Shown: positions 50,522 to 60,025 of the stretch, piece by piece | Layout of the letters: the number at the start of each line of letters is the position of its first letter | How positions within the stretch are numbered: position 1 is the stretch's first letter | NCBI RefSeq assembly: GCF_012927165.1 | Contig: NZ_JABBGA010000007.1 | Span: 62,001-126,000 of the forward strand | Length of the DNA: 64,000 bases | DNA from: Zoogloea dura | GTDB taxonomy: Bacteria; Pseudomonadota; Gammaproteobacteria; Burkholderiales; Rhodocyclaceae | Reading direction: 5' to 3' | Position numbers and translations under genes: made by a program | Notes under the pieces: generated by a model | Seen by the model: the letters and a program-made list of their open reading frames with translations, nothing else | Databases searched by the model: none | What the model was told of the DNA's origin: nothing

Positions 50522-51469
50522 TTACACGACCCCGGCGCCGTGGGCCTGCTGGTCAGCCCAGTAGCTGGAGCGCACCATGGGTCCGCAGGCGGCGTTCTTG
50601 AAGCCCATCTTCAGCGCTTCGGTCTCGAACATCTTGAAGGTGTCGGGATGGACGTAGCGCAGCACCGGCAGGTGGCCGCCGGAGGGTTGCAGGTACTGGC
50701 CGATGGTGAGCATGTCCACGTTGTGGGCACGCATGTCGCGCATCACCTCGAGGATCTCGTCATCGGTCTCGCCGAGGCCGACCATCAGGCCGGACTTGGT
50801 GTTGACCTCCGGGTGGCGGGCCTTGAACTGCTTCAGCAGCTCGAGGGAGTAAGCGTAGTCGGAACCCGGACGGGCCTGCTTGTAGAGGCGCGGCACGGTT
50901 TCCAGGTTGTGGTTCATGACGTCCGGCGGAGCCTGGTCGAAGATGTCCAGGGCGATCTCCATGCGGCCGCGGAAGTCGGGCACCAGCACCTCGATGGTGG
51001 TCTTGGGGCTGGCCTCGCGGGTGGCGCTGATGCACTGCACGAAGTGGTCGGCGCCGCCGTCGCGCAGGTCGTCCCGGTCCACGCTGGTGATCACCACGTA
51101 GTTGAGGCGCATCGCGGCAATGGTCTTGGCCAGGTTGGCCGGTTCGTCGGCGTCCAGCGCCTCGGGGCGGCCGTGGCCCACGTCGCAGAACGGGCAGCGG
51201 CGGGTGCAGATGTCACCCATGATCATGAAGGTGGCCGTGCCCTTGCCGAAGCACTCGTGGATGTTCGGGCAGGAGGCTTCCTCGCAGACCGTGTGCAGCT
51301 TGTGCTCGCGCAGCGTGTCCTTGATCTCGTTGAAGCGTTCGACCTCGGCGCCGGCGCCCAGCTTGATGCGGATCCAGTCGGGCTTCTTGAGGCGTTCGGC
51401 GGGAACGATCTTGATGGGGATGCGGGCGGTCTTGGCGGCGCCGCGCTGCTTGCGGCTCTCGGAATCCAT
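50522..51469 (-). CDS. lipA: Lipoyl synthase
   Basis: A 315-aa radical-SAM enzyme that inserts two sulfurs into octanoyl groups on lipoyl domains. Both clusters are visible: the auxiliary one, [12 protein letters not shown] (CxxxxCxxxxxC), and the radical-SAM one, [10 protein letters not shown] (CxxxCxxC). The C-terminal RSSYWADQQ carries the arginine-serine motif of the family. It lies 18 bp after lipB in the operon dacA-ybeD-lipB-lipA, followed by a hairpin. Confidence 0.97.
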   Translation of the reverse strand: MDSESRKQRGAAKTARIPIKIVPAERLKKPDWIRIKLGAGAEVERFNEIKDTLREHKLHTVCEEASCPNIHECFGKGTATFMIMGDICTRRCPFCDVGHGRPEALDADEPANLAKTIAAMRLNYVVITSVDRDDLRDGGADHFVQCISATREASPKTTIEVLVPDFRGRMEIALDIFDQAPPDVMNHNLETVPRLYKQARPGSDYAYSLELLKQFKARHPEVNTKSGLMVGLGETDDEILEVMRDMRAHNVDMLTIGQYLQPSGGHLPVLRYVHPDTFKMFETEALKMGFKNAACGPMVRSSYWADQQAHGAGVV

Positions 51470-51487
51470 GGGGCGGTTGTCCTTTGG

Positions 51488-52105
51488 TCAGGCAGTGGGG
51501 GGGACGTCGGGAAAATGTCGCCGGAGGTGACCGAGAAGCCGCTCGGCGACTTCGTCGGGTGCCTCGGTCACACCGAAGTCCTTGAGTTGTATGGTCTTGA
51601 GCCCACTATAGCCGCAAGGATTGATCCACGTAAATGGTGTGAGATCCATATCGACATTGAGGGACAGGCCGTGGTAGGTGCAGCCGTTCCTGACCCGCAG
51701 GCCGAGGGCTGCCACCTTCTCGCCGGCAATATAAACCCCCGGGGCACCGTCCTTGCGCTCGGCCGTCAGGCCGTAGTCGGCGATGCAGTCGATCAGGGAC
51801 TGTTCCAGCAGATTGACCATTTCGCGCACCTTGAGGTGGCGCCGGTGCAGGTCGAGGAGCAGGTAGGCCACCACTTGGCCGGGACCGTGGTAGGTGATCT
51901 GGCCGCCCCGGTCGATCTTGACCATGGGGATCTCGGTGGCCTGCAGCAGGTGTTCCGGCTTGCCCGCCTGGCCGAGGGTGTAGACCGGCGGGTGCTGGAC
52001 CAGCCACAGTTCGTCCTCGGTGCTGGCGTCGCGGCTGGAGGTGAATTCCTGCATGGCCCGCCAGGTGGGCTCGTAGGGCACCAGGCCCGGGCGTCGGACG
52101 ATCAC
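51488..52105 (-). CDS. lipB: Octanoyl-ACP:protein octanoyltransferase
   Basis: A 205-aa enzyme that moves octanoate from ACP to lipoyl domains before LipA acts. Motifs: LVQHPPVYTLGQAG, DRGGQITYHGPGQVV, catalytic Lys in GEKVAALG, and catalytic Cys in NPCGYSGL. The start is a GTG at 52105 that overlaps the ybeD stop as GTGA; no ATG fits the N-terminus. Confidence 0.96.
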   Translation of the reverse strand: MIVRRPGLVPYEPTWRAMQEFTSSRDASTEDELWLVQHPPVYTLGQAGKPEHLLQATEIPMVKIDRGGQITYHGPGQVVAYLLLDLHRRHLKVREMVNLLEQSLIDCIADYGLTAERKDGAPGVYIAGEKVAALGLRVRNGCTYHGLSLNVDMDLTPFTWINPCGYSGLKTIQLKDFGVTEAPDEVAERLLGHLRRHFPDVPPTA

Positions 52106-52371
52106 AGGACGACCTTGACCATCGGGTGGGAAGACAGCTCCCGGTACAGGGCGTCGAGCTGGGCCTGGGAGGTGGCGTTGAGGGTGCAGGTGATGGCCAG
52201 GTAGTTGCCCTTGGTGGAGGGCCGCATCTGCATGGCCCCGGCGTCGAAGTCCGGGGCGTGGCGCAGCACCACCTCGAGCACCGTCTGGGCAAAGCCATCC
52301 ACCCGCGCGCCCATGATCTTGATGGGGAATTCGCAGGGGAATTCGAGCAGGGTGGTGCGTTCTTCAGTCAT
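52102..52371 (-). CDS. ybeD: DUF493 family protein YbeD
   Basis: An 89-aa cytoplasmic protein of the DUF493/YbeD family with an ACT-like ferredoxin fold: LLEFPCEFPIKIMG, FAQTVLEVVLRHAPDFD, and SHPMVKVVL at the C-terminus. Function is unknown but the gene almost always lies between dacA and lipB, as here. ATG 52371 is used; a longer frame runs into dacA. Confidence 0.93.
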   Translation of the reverse strand: MTEERTTLLEFPCEFPIKIMGARVDGFAQTVLEVVLRHAPDFDAGAMQMRPSTKGNYLAITCTLNATSQAQLDALYRELSSHPMVKVVL

Positions 52372-52382
52372 CGGCGTCTCGC

Positions 52383-53507
52383 TCAAAGGTTCTTGAACCA
52401 CAGACGGATGGCGTCCCACAGGCGGCCGAACCAGCCGGCCTCGGGGACTTCCTCGAGGGCGACCAGGGGGTATTCGCCGACCGGCTTGCCGTCCAGGCTG
52501 AGCTGCAGGGTGCCGATGGCCTGGCCCTTGGCCACCGGCGCCATCAGGGGTTGCTGGCTGACCACGTTGGCCTTCAGCTTGTCCCCGTCACCCTTCGGCA
52601 GGGACAGCACGAAATCGTTCAGGAAGCCGGCTTTGACCATGTTCTCCTGGCCCTTCCAGATGCGGAACTCCTGCACGGCCTGGTTGGCGGTGTATACCTT
52701 GACGGTGTCGAAGGCCAGGTAGCCCCAGTTGAGCAGCTTCTGGGATTCCTGGGCGCGCACGCCGTCGCTGGTGGTGCCGACCACCACCGAGATCAGGCGG
52801 CGCTCGTTGCGCTTGGCGGAGGCGATCAGGCAGTAGCCGGCGCTATCGGTGTGGCCGGTCTTGACGCCGTCGACGGTGGGGTCGATGTAGAGCAGGCGGT
52901 TGCGGTTGGGCTGCTTGATCTTGTTGTAGGTGTATTCCTTGATGGAATAGATCGGATAGAACTCGGGAAAGTCGCGGATGATGGCGGTGGCCAGCGTGGC
53001 CAGGTCACGCACCGAGGCCAGGTGCGAGGGGTGGGGAAGGCCGGTGGAGTTCTCGAAGTGGGTGTTCTTGAGGCCGAGGCGGGCGGCCTCCTTGTTCATC
53101 AGCTGCACGAAGTTCTCTTCGGAGCCGGCGATCACTTCCGCCAGGGCGACGCAGGCGTCGTTGCCGGACTGGATGATCATGCCGTGGATCAGCTCCTTCA
53201 CGGTGACTGGCATGTTCGGCTCGATGAACATCTTGGAGCCGGGGACTTTCCAGGCCCGTTCGGACACCGGGACGACCTGGTCGAGGGCAATGGTCTTGTT
53301 CTTGACGGCGGCAAAGCTGAGGTAGGCCGTCATGAGCTTGGTCAGTGAGGCCGGCTCGATCCGCTCGTCGGGCTTCTCTGCGGTGAGGGTCTGGCCGGAG
53401 CCCACGTCGAGGAGCAACCAAGCCTTGGCCGCGACCGTCGGCGGGGTCATCTGGGCGAAGGCGAGGGCCGGAAGGACCAGCAGGAGCAGGATGATGCGAC
53501 GCAACAT
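52383..53507 (-). CDS. dacA: D-alanyl-D-alanine carboxypeptidase (PBP5/6 type)
   Basis: A 374-aa periplasmic carboxypeptidase that trims peptidoglycan pentapeptides. Signal peptide residues 1-18 (LLLLVLPALAFA). Active-site boxes: SLTKLM (Ser and Lys, near residue 55), SGN in QSGNDACVAL, and KTG in DGVKTGHTDSAG. The C-terminal beta domain and the amphipathic anchor helix (WFGRLWDAIRLWFKNL) are present. The start at 53507 is chosen for the signal peptide. First gene of the operon with ybeD, lipB, lipA. Confidence 0.96.
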   Translation of the reverse strand: MLRRIILLLLVLPALAFAQMTPPTVAAKAWLLLDVGSGQTLTAEKPDERIEPASLTKLMTAYLSFAAVKNKTIALDQVVPVSERAWKVPGSKMFIEPNMPVTVKELIHGMIIQSGNDACVALAEVIAGSEENFVQLMNKEAARLGLKNTHFENSTGLPHPSHLASVRDLATLATAIIRDFPEFYPIYSIKEYTYNKIKQPNRNRLLYIDPTVDGVKTGHTDSAGYCLIASAKRNERRLISVVVGTTSDGVRAQESQKLLNWGYLAFDTVKVYTANQAVQEFRIWKGQENMVKAGFLNDFVLSLPKGDGDKLKANVVSQQPLMAPVAKGQAIGTLQLSLDGKPVGEYPLVALEEVPEAGWFGRLWDAIRLWFKNL

Positions 53508-53622
53508 GATGAGAAGGGAAAACGAAAAAAGTGCGATTATAGTCACGCCCACGTCTCGTCGCTCCCACGTAATCGTAAGCGGATGCGGAACTTTGATGGC
53601 CCCACTCCGGTCTTTTGTTGCA

Positions 53623-53937
53623 ATGCAATCCCTGCGTCGACTCCTCTCCCTGTTGATGGCCTGCCTTGTCCTGTTCTGGGCAGGCACCTCCATGGCTGAC
53701 GACAACGTGGAGGCCGCCGCCGAGTTGGCTGACATGGCCGAACAGGTCCAGCAGCTGTCCCCCGTCCTTGATGCAAGCATGGATCTGGATTGTCCGGATC
53801 CGCTGGATTGCCCTGCCCTGGCCTGCGAGATACGTGGGCAGGTCCGCTTTCTGCTTGAAGATCCTCCAGGCCATGTGCTTTGCCACTGGTTTTCGGTGAC
53901 ACCCCGGCAAATATCGCCACCTCCACGTCTGGGTTGA
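53623..53937 (+). CDS. Small secreted Cys-containing protein before the RND operon
   Basis: A 104-aa protein with a signal peptide (residues 1-24, LLMACLVLFWAGTSMA) and a mature part with Cys in DLDCPDPLDCPALACEIRG and HVLCHW. Metal binding or disulfides are possible; the start of the mature part is acidic and helical. It is not clearly CzcI, although a small periplasmic protein often precedes czcCBA. It starts 115 bp after dacA's divergent ATG; an ATG at 53596 is in frame. Unrecognised. Confidence 0.55.
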   Translation: MQSLRRLLSLLMACLVLFWAGTSMADDNVEAAAELADMAEQVQQLSPVLDASMDLDCPDPLDCPALACEIRGQVRFLLEDPPGHVLCHWFSVTPRQISPPPRLG

Positions 53938-54035
53938 CCTTGCCCCCGGACAAGGGGCTGTTCGCCGACGGGTTGTTCGCGCCTGTTGCTTTTTGTTGTC
54001 ATCGGCAGTGCCCTCCCGGGTACTGAAGGATCTTT

Positions 54036-55268
54036 ATGTCAATCAGATTTTGTGCGGCCCTCGCCTTTGTGGCGATGGCGCAATCAGCCCTGGCCGCTGC
54101 GCCGGCGGCCGAGCCCTACAAGCTTCAGGCCCTGCGTGATGCGGCCCGGGCCACTCATCCCTCGCTGCAGGCTGCCCGCGCCATGGTGGACGCGGGCCGG
54201 GCCCAGATCGTCACCGCGGGCGCCTATCCCAATCCGGAAGTCGAGTTCCTGGCCGGCCGGACCCAGGCGCGCGTGCCGGGTGCCGCAACGGGCGCTTCGC
54301 AGACCCTCGAGATCACGCAGCGCATCGATAACCCGTGGCAGCGCGAGGCACGCGTCGGTGCGGCGGGCTACGGGCTGGAAGCCCGTCAGGCCGAGGGCCG
54401 TGTTTTCGAGGTGGATCTGCTGGCGCGTCTCGACCAGCGTTTCTTCGAATTGCTGCGTCGCCAGGCCGAGCAGCGGGCTGCCCGCGAAGACCTGAGCCTG
54501 GCCGAGCAGATCCGCGCGCGGGTCGCCGTCCGCGTGCAGACTGGTGAAGCACCCCGTTATGAGCTGATCAAGGCCGACACAGAGCTGCTCAACGCCCAGA
54601 AGACGGCCGAGAGCGCCGGCTTGCGGGTGGCCCAGGCCAAGGCGCTGCTGCGCAGCATGGTGGGCCCGGGCTTGCCGGTGGACTTCGAGGTGGATGGATC
54701 ACTGGCCGCCGGCCCGGCGGTTCCGGGCCTCGAGGCCCTGCGTGAGGAGGTGCTGGCGCGCAACCCGGAGCTGGCCCGGGCCCGTGCGGAAGTGCGCCGG
54801 GCTGAGACCCAGCTGGAGCTGGAGCGGCTGCGCCGCCATCCGGAGGTAGCCCTGAAGGTGGCCGAGGATCGTGACGTGGAGACCCGCAACAGCCGCATCG
54901 GTGTGTTTGCGGTGGTGCCGCTGTGGGATCGGCGGACCGGGCCGGTGGCCGAGGCGGGGGCCCTGCTGGGCAAGTCGCGCAGCGACCGCGACAACCAGGA
55001 GCTGCTGCTGCTGCAGGCCCTGGAAACGGCCTATCGCCATTACGAGATTGCCCGCAACCAGGTGAACGCGCTGGAGAACGGCATCCTGCGCGAGGCCGAG
55101 GCAGCCCTCAAGGTGGCAGAGGCGGCTTACCGTTTCGGTGAGCGCGGCATCCTCGACTACCTCGACGCCCAGCGCGTGTTCCGCTTTGCCCGCAATGAAC
55201 TCATCTCCGCCCGCTACGAACTGCAGCTGGCCGTCATCGAAATCGAGCGCCTGCGCGCTGCCCAATGA
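54036..55268 (+). CDS. TolC-family outer-membrane efflux protein, CzcC-like
   Basis: A 410-aa outer-membrane channel of a heavy-metal RND pump. Signal peptide at 1-20 (FVAMAQSALAA). Long heptad-rich helices carry the OEP repeats: DAARATHPSLQAARAMVDAG, QTLEITQRIDNPWQRE, GEAPRYELIKADTE, and RFGERGILDYLDAQRV near the end, typical of the CzcC class. GAAGGA precedes ATG 54036. Its stop overlaps the next ATG, so the three pump genes are coupled. Confidence 0.92.
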   Translation: MSIRFCAALAFVAMAQSALAAAPAAEPYKLQALRDAARATHPSLQAARAMVDAGRAQIVTAGAYPNPEVEFLAGRTQARVPGAATGASQTLEITQRIDNPWQREARVGAAGYGLEARQAEGRVFEVDLLARLDQRFFELLRRQAEQRAAREDLSLAEQIRARVAVRVQTGEAPRYELIKADTELLNAQKTAESAGLRVAQAKALLRSMVGPGLPVDFEVDGSLAAGPAVPGLEALREEVLARNPELARARAEVRRAETQLELERLRRHPEVALKVAEDRDVETRNSRIGVFAVVPLWDRRTGPVAEAGALLGKSRSDRDNQELLLLQALETAYRHYEIARNQVNALENGILREAEAALKVAEAAYRFGERGILDYLDAQRVFRFARNELISARYELQLAVIEIERLRAAQ

Positions 55269-56479
55269 TCCGGATCCCAACCATGAAGCTCAGACCGATT
55301 AACCTGGCCATCCTGCTGGCCGCCCTCGTCCTCGGTGGCTGCAAGGAAGCGTCCAGCCCCGCAACAAAGGCAGGCGACAACGCCACTGCGACGACCCTCA
55401 GCGAGGGGACGGGGGCCGAAATCAAGGTCTCCCCGCCCGATCCCGCACTGGTCACCGTTCCGCCCGCTTTTGGTGCGGAAATCAAGGTGATGCCCGCTGG
55501 ACAGACCCAGATATCCGACACCCTGCGGGTGGCCGGCAAGGTGGACTTCGACCAGACCCGGGTGACCCGTATCGGTGCCACGGTGACCGGCCGGGTCATC
55601 GAGATCCAGGCACACTTGGGCCAGCAGGTGAAGGTGGGTGATTCCCTGGCGGTGATCAACAGCACCGAGCTGGGCGAGGCCCAGCTCACTTACCTGAAAG
55701 CCCGGGCCCACGCCGATCTGCAGGCCCGCAGCGTCGAGCGGGCGCGCCAGCTCTTCGCCGCCGACGTGATCGGCAAGGCCGAGTTGCAGCGGCGCGAGAG
55801 CGAGCTTTCCATCGCTTCCGCCGAGCAGCGTGGGGCTGCCGATCAGTTGCGTGTGCTGGGCATGTCTTCCGCCGCGATTAACAAGCTGGGGGTGACAGGG
55901 GCCATCAACTCGGTGACCTCGGTGGCTTCGACCATGGCTGGAACCGTGGTGGAGCGCCAGGTGGCCCAGGGCCAGGTCGTGCAGCCCGCTGACGCCCTCT
56001 ACGTGGTGGCCGACCTGTCCCGGGTATGGGTCACTGCCGAGGTGCCGGAGCAGCAGGCCGCTCTGGTCAAGGCAGGGCAGACAGTAGACATCGAGGTGCC
56101 GGCGCTGGGTTCGAGCCTGTCTGGCAAGCTGATCTTCGTGGCCGATACGGTGAATCCCGAAACCCGCACGATCGCAGTACGAAGTGTGGTGGATAACGCC
56201 AACCGCCAGCTCAAGCCAGCCATGCTGGCCACCATGCTGATCCAGGCCGCGCCGGTGCAACGGGTGGTCATTCCCGCCGAGGCGGTGGTGCGCGATTCCG
56301 ATGCCGACAATGTCTTCGTTGAAGTAGCGGCCCAGCAGTTCCGCCTGACGCCGGTGCGTCTGGGGCCGGACATGGACGGCAAGCGGGCGGTTTTGTCCGG
56401 GCTCAAGCCGGAGCAGCGCATTCTCGTGTCGGGGGCTTTCCACCTGAACAACGAGCGCAAGCGCAAGGAACTGGAATAA
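55265..56479 (+). CDS. RND efflux periplasmic adaptor (lipoprotein), CzcB-like
   Basis: A 404-aa membrane fusion protein. The leader ends LVLGGCKEA, a lipobox, so it is probably a lipoprotein. The lipoyl/biotinyl-like and hairpin domains are visible (GATVTGRVIEIQAHLGQQVKVGD; LKARAHADLQARSVERARQ), followed by a beta-barrel domain (VAEVPEQQAALVKAGQTVDI-type) and the C-terminal domain ending LNNERKRKELE. No His-rich metal-binding N-terminus is present. The ATG at 55265 overlaps the previous stop; an ATG at 55283 is possible. Couples the inner pump to the outer channel. Confidence 0.92.
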   Translation: MIRIPTMKLRPINLAILLAALVLGGCKEASSPATKAGDNATATTLSEGTGAEIKVSPPDPALVTVPPAFGAEIKVMPAGQTQISDTLRVAGKVDFDQTRVTRIGATVTGRVIEIQAHLGQQVKVGDSLAVINSTELGEAQLTYLKARAHADLQARSVERARQLFAADVIGKAELQRRESELSIASAEQRGAADQLRVLGMSSAAINKLGVTGAINSVTSVASTMAGTVVERQVAQGQVVQPADALYVVADLSRVWVTAEVPEQQAALVKAGQTVDIEVPALGSSLSGKLIFVADTVNPETRTIAVRSVVDNANRQLKPAMLATMLIQAAPVQRVVIPAEAVVRDSDADNVFVEVAAQQFRLTPVRLGPDMDGKRAVLSGLKPEQRILVSGAFHLNNERKRKELE

Positions 56480-56488
56480 GGACCGGCC

Positions 56489-59400
56489 ATGATCGAATCC
56501 CTCGTCAGAACCGCCCTCCAGCAACGTCTGGTAGTGGTGGTGGTGGCGGTCGTGTTGATGGTCTTCGGCCTCAATGCGGCGCGCAAATTGTCGGTGGATG
56601 CCTTCCCCGACGTCACCAACGTACAAGTCCAGATCGCCACCGAGGCCAAGGGCCGTTCCCCTGAAGAGGTGGAGCGCTTTGTCACGGTGCCGCTGGAGAT
56701 CGCCATGACCGGCCTGCCCGGGCTTGAGGAGATGCGTTCCCTCAACAAGCCCGGCCTGTCTCTGATCACCCTGGTGTTCACCGATGCGACGGACGTGTAT
56801 TTCGCCCGCCAGCTGGTGATGGAGCGCCTGCTGGAAGTGGGCAGCCGCATGCCCACGGGCATCGTGCCGGTGCTCGGCCCCGTATCCACCGGCCTGGGTG
56901 AGGTGTACCAGTACACCCTCGATCATCCCGATGACGGCGACCGTCAGCTTAGCGAGAAGGAGCTGACCGAGAGGCGCATCGTCCAGGATTGGGTGGTGCG
57001 CCCGCTGCTGCGCTCGATTCCGGGGGTGGCGGAGATCAACTCCCAGGGTGGCTATGCCCGCCAGTACCAGGTGCTGGTGAACCCGGACCGGCTGCGCCAC
57101 CACCACCTCACCATCCGTGATGTATATGAGGCGGTGGCCCGCAACAATGCCAACTCCGGCGGAGGCGTCCTGCCCCAGTACGCCGAGCAGTACCTGATCC
57201 GCGGGGTGGGCCTGGTGAAGAGCCTGTCCGACATCGGCGCGATCGTGCTCAAGGAGGTGGGTGGTACGCCCGTCTACGTGCGTGATGTGGCGGAAGTCGC
57301 CTTCGGCCACGACGTGCGTCAGGGGGCTGTGGTGAAGAACGGTGTTACCGAGTCGGTCGGCGGCGTGGTGATGATGCTGCGTGGTGGCAACGCCAAGGAG
57401 GTGGTCAGCCGCATCAAGACCCGGGTGGCCGAGATCAACGACAAGGGCATGCTGCCCGACGGCTTGAAGATCGTGCCCTACTACGACCGTTCGGAGCTGG
57501 TGGATGCGGCCTTGTGGACCGTGACCAAGGTGCTGATGGAGGGCATCCTGCTGGTGGTCGTGGTGCTGTTCCTGTTCCTCGGCGATGTGCGTTCCAGCCT
57601 GATCGTGGTGGCGACCCTGGTGCTGACACCGCTGCTCACCTTCATGGCCATGAACCACTATGGCATCTCGGCCAACCTGATGTCCCTCGGCGGCCTGGCC
57701 ATTGCCATCGGCCTGATGGTGGACGGTTCGGTGGTGGTGGTGGAGAACGCCTTCGGGCGGCTTGGGCACGCGGGCGAATCCGGCGAGAGCAAGGTCCGCA
57801 TCATCTTCGATGCGGTGCGTGAGGTGGCTACGCCGGTCATCTTCGGGGTCAGCATCATCATCCTGGTGTTCCTGCCGCTGATGACCCTGCAGGGCATGGA
57901 GGGCAAGATGTTCGCGCCCCTGGCTTACACCATCGCGATCGCCCTGGCGGTGTCGCTGTTCCTGTCCCTGACCCTCACCCCGGTGCTGTCTTCCTACCTG
58001 CTCAAGGGCGGTGCGGAGCACGACACCTGGCTGATCGCCAAGCTCAAGGCGCCCTACCTGAAGATGCTCCACTGGTCGGTGGCCAACAGCCGCAAGACGG
58101 TGGTGGGCGGCATCGTGCTGCTGGTGTCGACCCTGGGGGTGTTTCCGCTGCTGGGCACCGCCTTCATCCCCGAGATGAAGGAGGGTTCGGTGGTGCCCGG
58201 CATCAACCGGGTGCCCAACATCTCCCTGGATGAGTCCATCAAGATGGAAATGCAGGCGATGAAGCTGGTGATGGAAGTGCCGGGCGTCAAGTCGGCTATC
58301 TCCGGGGTGGGCCGCGGCGAGTCGCCGGCCGATCCCCAGGGGCAGAACGAATCGACCCCCATCGTCAGCCTCAAGCCGCGCGACGAGTGGCCCGACGGGT
58401 GGACCCAGGACGACATCGCCGACGCCATGCGCGAGAAGCTCAAGGTGCTGCCTGGCGCCCAGGTGGTGATGGCCCAGCCGATCTCCGACCGGGTGGACGA
58501 GATGGTGACCGGGGTGCGTTCGGACGTGGCCGTCAAGGTCTTCGGCGACGACCTGGACCTGCTCAAGAAGAAGGCCGACGAGATCGCCCGGGTGGCGTCC
58601 TCGGTGCAGGGCGCGACCGACATCCGGGTCGAGCGGGTGACCGGCCAGCAATACCTGTCGATCGAGATCGACCGGGCCGCGATCGCCCGTCACGGCCTCA
58701 ATGTGTCGGATGTGAACGACGTGATCGAGGCCGCCATCGGTGGCAAGCAGGCCACCGAGATCTACGAGGGCGAGCGGCGTTTTGCCTCGGTGGTGCGTCT
58801 GCCGGAGAGCTACCGCGACAACGTGGAGAAGATCGGCAATATCCTGGTCAGCGCGCCCAGCGGTGCCCAGGTGGCGCTGGAGAATCTGGCCGCCATCAAG
58901 GTGGTGGATGGCCCGGCCCAGGTGTCCCGGGAGCTGGCCAAGCGCCGCGTGGTGGTGGCCATCAACGTGAAGGACCGCGATCTGGGCGGCTTCGTCGCCG
59001 AGCTGCAGAAGGTGGTGGACGCCAAGGTGGAGCTGAAGGAGGGCTATTACCTGGAGTGGGGCGGCCAGTTCCAGAACCTGGAGCGGGCGATGGGCCACCT
59101 GACCATCATCATCCCGGTGACGGTGGCGGCGATCTTCTTCCTGCTCTTCCTGCTGTTCGGCTCGCTCAAGCTGGCCAGCCTGATCATCCTGGTGCTGCCT
59201 TTTGCCAGCGTGGGCGGAGTGCTGGGCTTGCTGGTGACGGGCGAATACCTGTCGGTGCCGGCCTCGGTGGGCTTCATCGCCCTGTGGGGGATCGCGGTGC
59301 TCAACGGGGTGGTGCTGGTGAGCTATATCCGCAGCCTGCGCACGGAAGGCATGCCGGTGGCCCAGGCGGTGGTGCAGGGCGCGGTGCTGCGTTTCCGGCC

Positions 59401-59590
59401 GGTCATGATGACCGCGACGGTGGCCCTGCTGGCGCTGATTCCCTTCCTGTTCGCCACTGGGCCGGGCTCGGAGGTGCAGCGTCCGCTGGCCATCGTGGTG
59501 ATCGGCGGCCTTATCACCTCGACCCTGCTGACCCTGGTGGTGCTACCCACCCTTTACAAGTGGTTTGACGACACGCCGTACGAAGCGTGA
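56489..59590 (+). CDS. Heavy-metal efflux RND pump, CzcA/CusA-related
   Basis: A 1033-aa inner-membrane proton/metal antiporter with twelve helices and two large periplasmic loops. Family motifs: DAFPDVTNVQVQI, EEVERFVTVPLE, and in the fourth helix GLAIAIGLMVDGSVVVVENAF (about residues 402-422). The helix keeps Asp in VDGS and Glu in VEN but lacks the first Asp of the DFGxxxDG motif of CzcA/CnrA, so it falls outside the classical Zn/Co/Cd class. Metal specificity is therefore open. The gene starts 9 bp after the adaptor, and a PII-like gene follows 51 bp later. Confidence 0.93.
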   Translation: MIESLVRTALQQRLVVVVVAVVLMVFGLNAARKLSVDAFPDVTNVQVQIATEAKGRSPEEVERFVTVPLEIAMTGLPGLEEMRSLNKPGLSLITLVFTDATDVYFARQLVMERLLEVGSRMPTGIVPVLGPVSTGLGEVYQYTLDHPDDGDRQLSEKELTERRIVQDWVVRPLLRSIPGVAEINSQGGYARQYQVLVNPDRLRHHHLTIRDVYEAVARNNANSGGGVLPQYAEQYLIRGVGLVKSLSDIGAIVLKEVGGTPVYVRDVAEVAFGHDVRQGAVVKNGVTESVGGVVMMLRGGNAKEVVSRIKTRVAEINDKGMLPDGLKIVPYYDRSELVDAALWTVTKVLMEGILLVVVVLFLFLGDVRSSLIVVATLVLTPLLTFMAMNHYGISANLMSLGGLAIAIGLMVDGSVVVVENAFGRLGHAGESGESKVRIIFDAVREVATPVIFGVSIIILVFLPLMTLQGMEGKMFAPLAYTIAIALAVSLFLSLTLTPVLSSYLLKGGAEHDTWLIAKLKAPYLKMLHWSVANSRKTVVGGIVLLVSTLGVFPLLGTAFIPEMKEGSVVPGINRVPNISLDESIKMEMQAMKLVMEVPGVKSAISGVGRGESPADPQGQNESTPIVSLKPRDEWPDGWTQDDIADAMREKLKVLPGAQVVMAQPISDRVDEMVTGVRSDVAVKVFGDDLDLLKKKADEIARVASSVQGATDIRVERVTGQQYLSIEIDRAAIARHGLNVSDVNDVIEAAIGGKQATEIYEGERRFASVVRLPESYRDNVEKIGNILVSAPSGAQVALENLAAIKVVDGPAQVSRELAKRRVVVAINVKDRDLGGFVAELQKVVDAKVELKEGYYLEWGGQFQNLERAMGHLTIIIPVTVAAIFFLLFLLFGSLKLASLIILVLPFASVGGVLGLLVTGEYLSVPASVGFIALWGIAVLNGVVLVSYIRSLRTEGMPVAQAVVQGAVLRFRPVMMTATVALLALIPFLFATGPGSEVQRPLAIVVIGGLITSTLLTLVVLPTLYKWFDDTPYEA

Positions 59591-59641
59591 CATCCAGGGC
59601 GGGCCCTCGCGGGTCCGTCCCCGCACCTGAAGGAACGCAAC

Positions 59642-59986
59642 ATGAGAGAGATACTTGCAATCATCCGTCCCCAGAAGCTGCCGCGCCTGCGCGAGGTGTT
59701 GCGGGCCCTGCCGGGCTTTCCCGGCATGACCGTCACCAAGGCGGCGGGCTGTGGTGCGACGGTGCGCCATACCCCGCACTCCATCAAGGAGGTGCTGACC
59801 GACTTCACGGAGAAGGTGCGCATCGAGATCATTGCGCCGGACGATATCGCCGACCTGCTGGTGGATCACATCGTCCAGGTGGCCAGTACCGGGCAGACCG
59901 GCGACGGGCTGGTGTGGGTCAAGGATGTGCAGCGTGCGGTGTTCATCCGCAAGACTGTGGGTCCGGAGACGCCCGGAGTGGGCTGA
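59642..59986 (+). CDS. PII-like protein of the RND-associated (PII-NG) group
   Basis: A 114-aa protein with PII fold: start MREILAIIRPQKLPRLREVL, a T-loop region without the uridylylated Tyr (AAGCGATVRHTPHS), IEIIAPDDIADLLVDHIVQ and the nucleotide-loop GQTGDGLVWVKDV. It belongs to the PII-NG group, whose genes sit beside heavy-metal RND operons and are thought to bind nucleotides or regulate the pump; this is known from family surveys rather than from this sequence. GAAGGAA precedes the ATG. It is the last gene of the operon, and a convergent terminator follows. Confidence 0.85.
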   Translation: MREILAIIRPQKLPRLREVLRALPGFPGMTVTKAAGCGATVRHTPHSIKEVLTDFTEKVRIEIIAPDDIADLLVDHIVQVASTGQTGDGLVWVKDVQRAVFIRKTVGPETPGVG

Positions 59987-59988
59987 AA

Positions 59989-60022
59989 GCAACGGGGGGC
60001 GGGTCTTTCCGCCTCCCGTTGC
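59989..60022. terminator. Bidirectional terminator between PII-like gene and TonB receptor
   Basis: A 14-bp stem (GCAACGGGGGGCGG / CCGCCTCCCGTTGC, one G-T wobble) with loop GTCTTT in the 39-bp gap of two convergent genes. A TTTC tail follows on the minus strand. Confidence 0.75.
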
Positions 60023-60025
60023 CGG

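Noticed and set aside
55214-59098. Minus-strand open frame of 1294 codons, His/Gly/Asp-rich
   Set aside because: It lies antisense to the RND adaptor and pump genes, whose families are clear. Its composition is that of a mirrored GC-rich frame, with no domain and no ribosome site.
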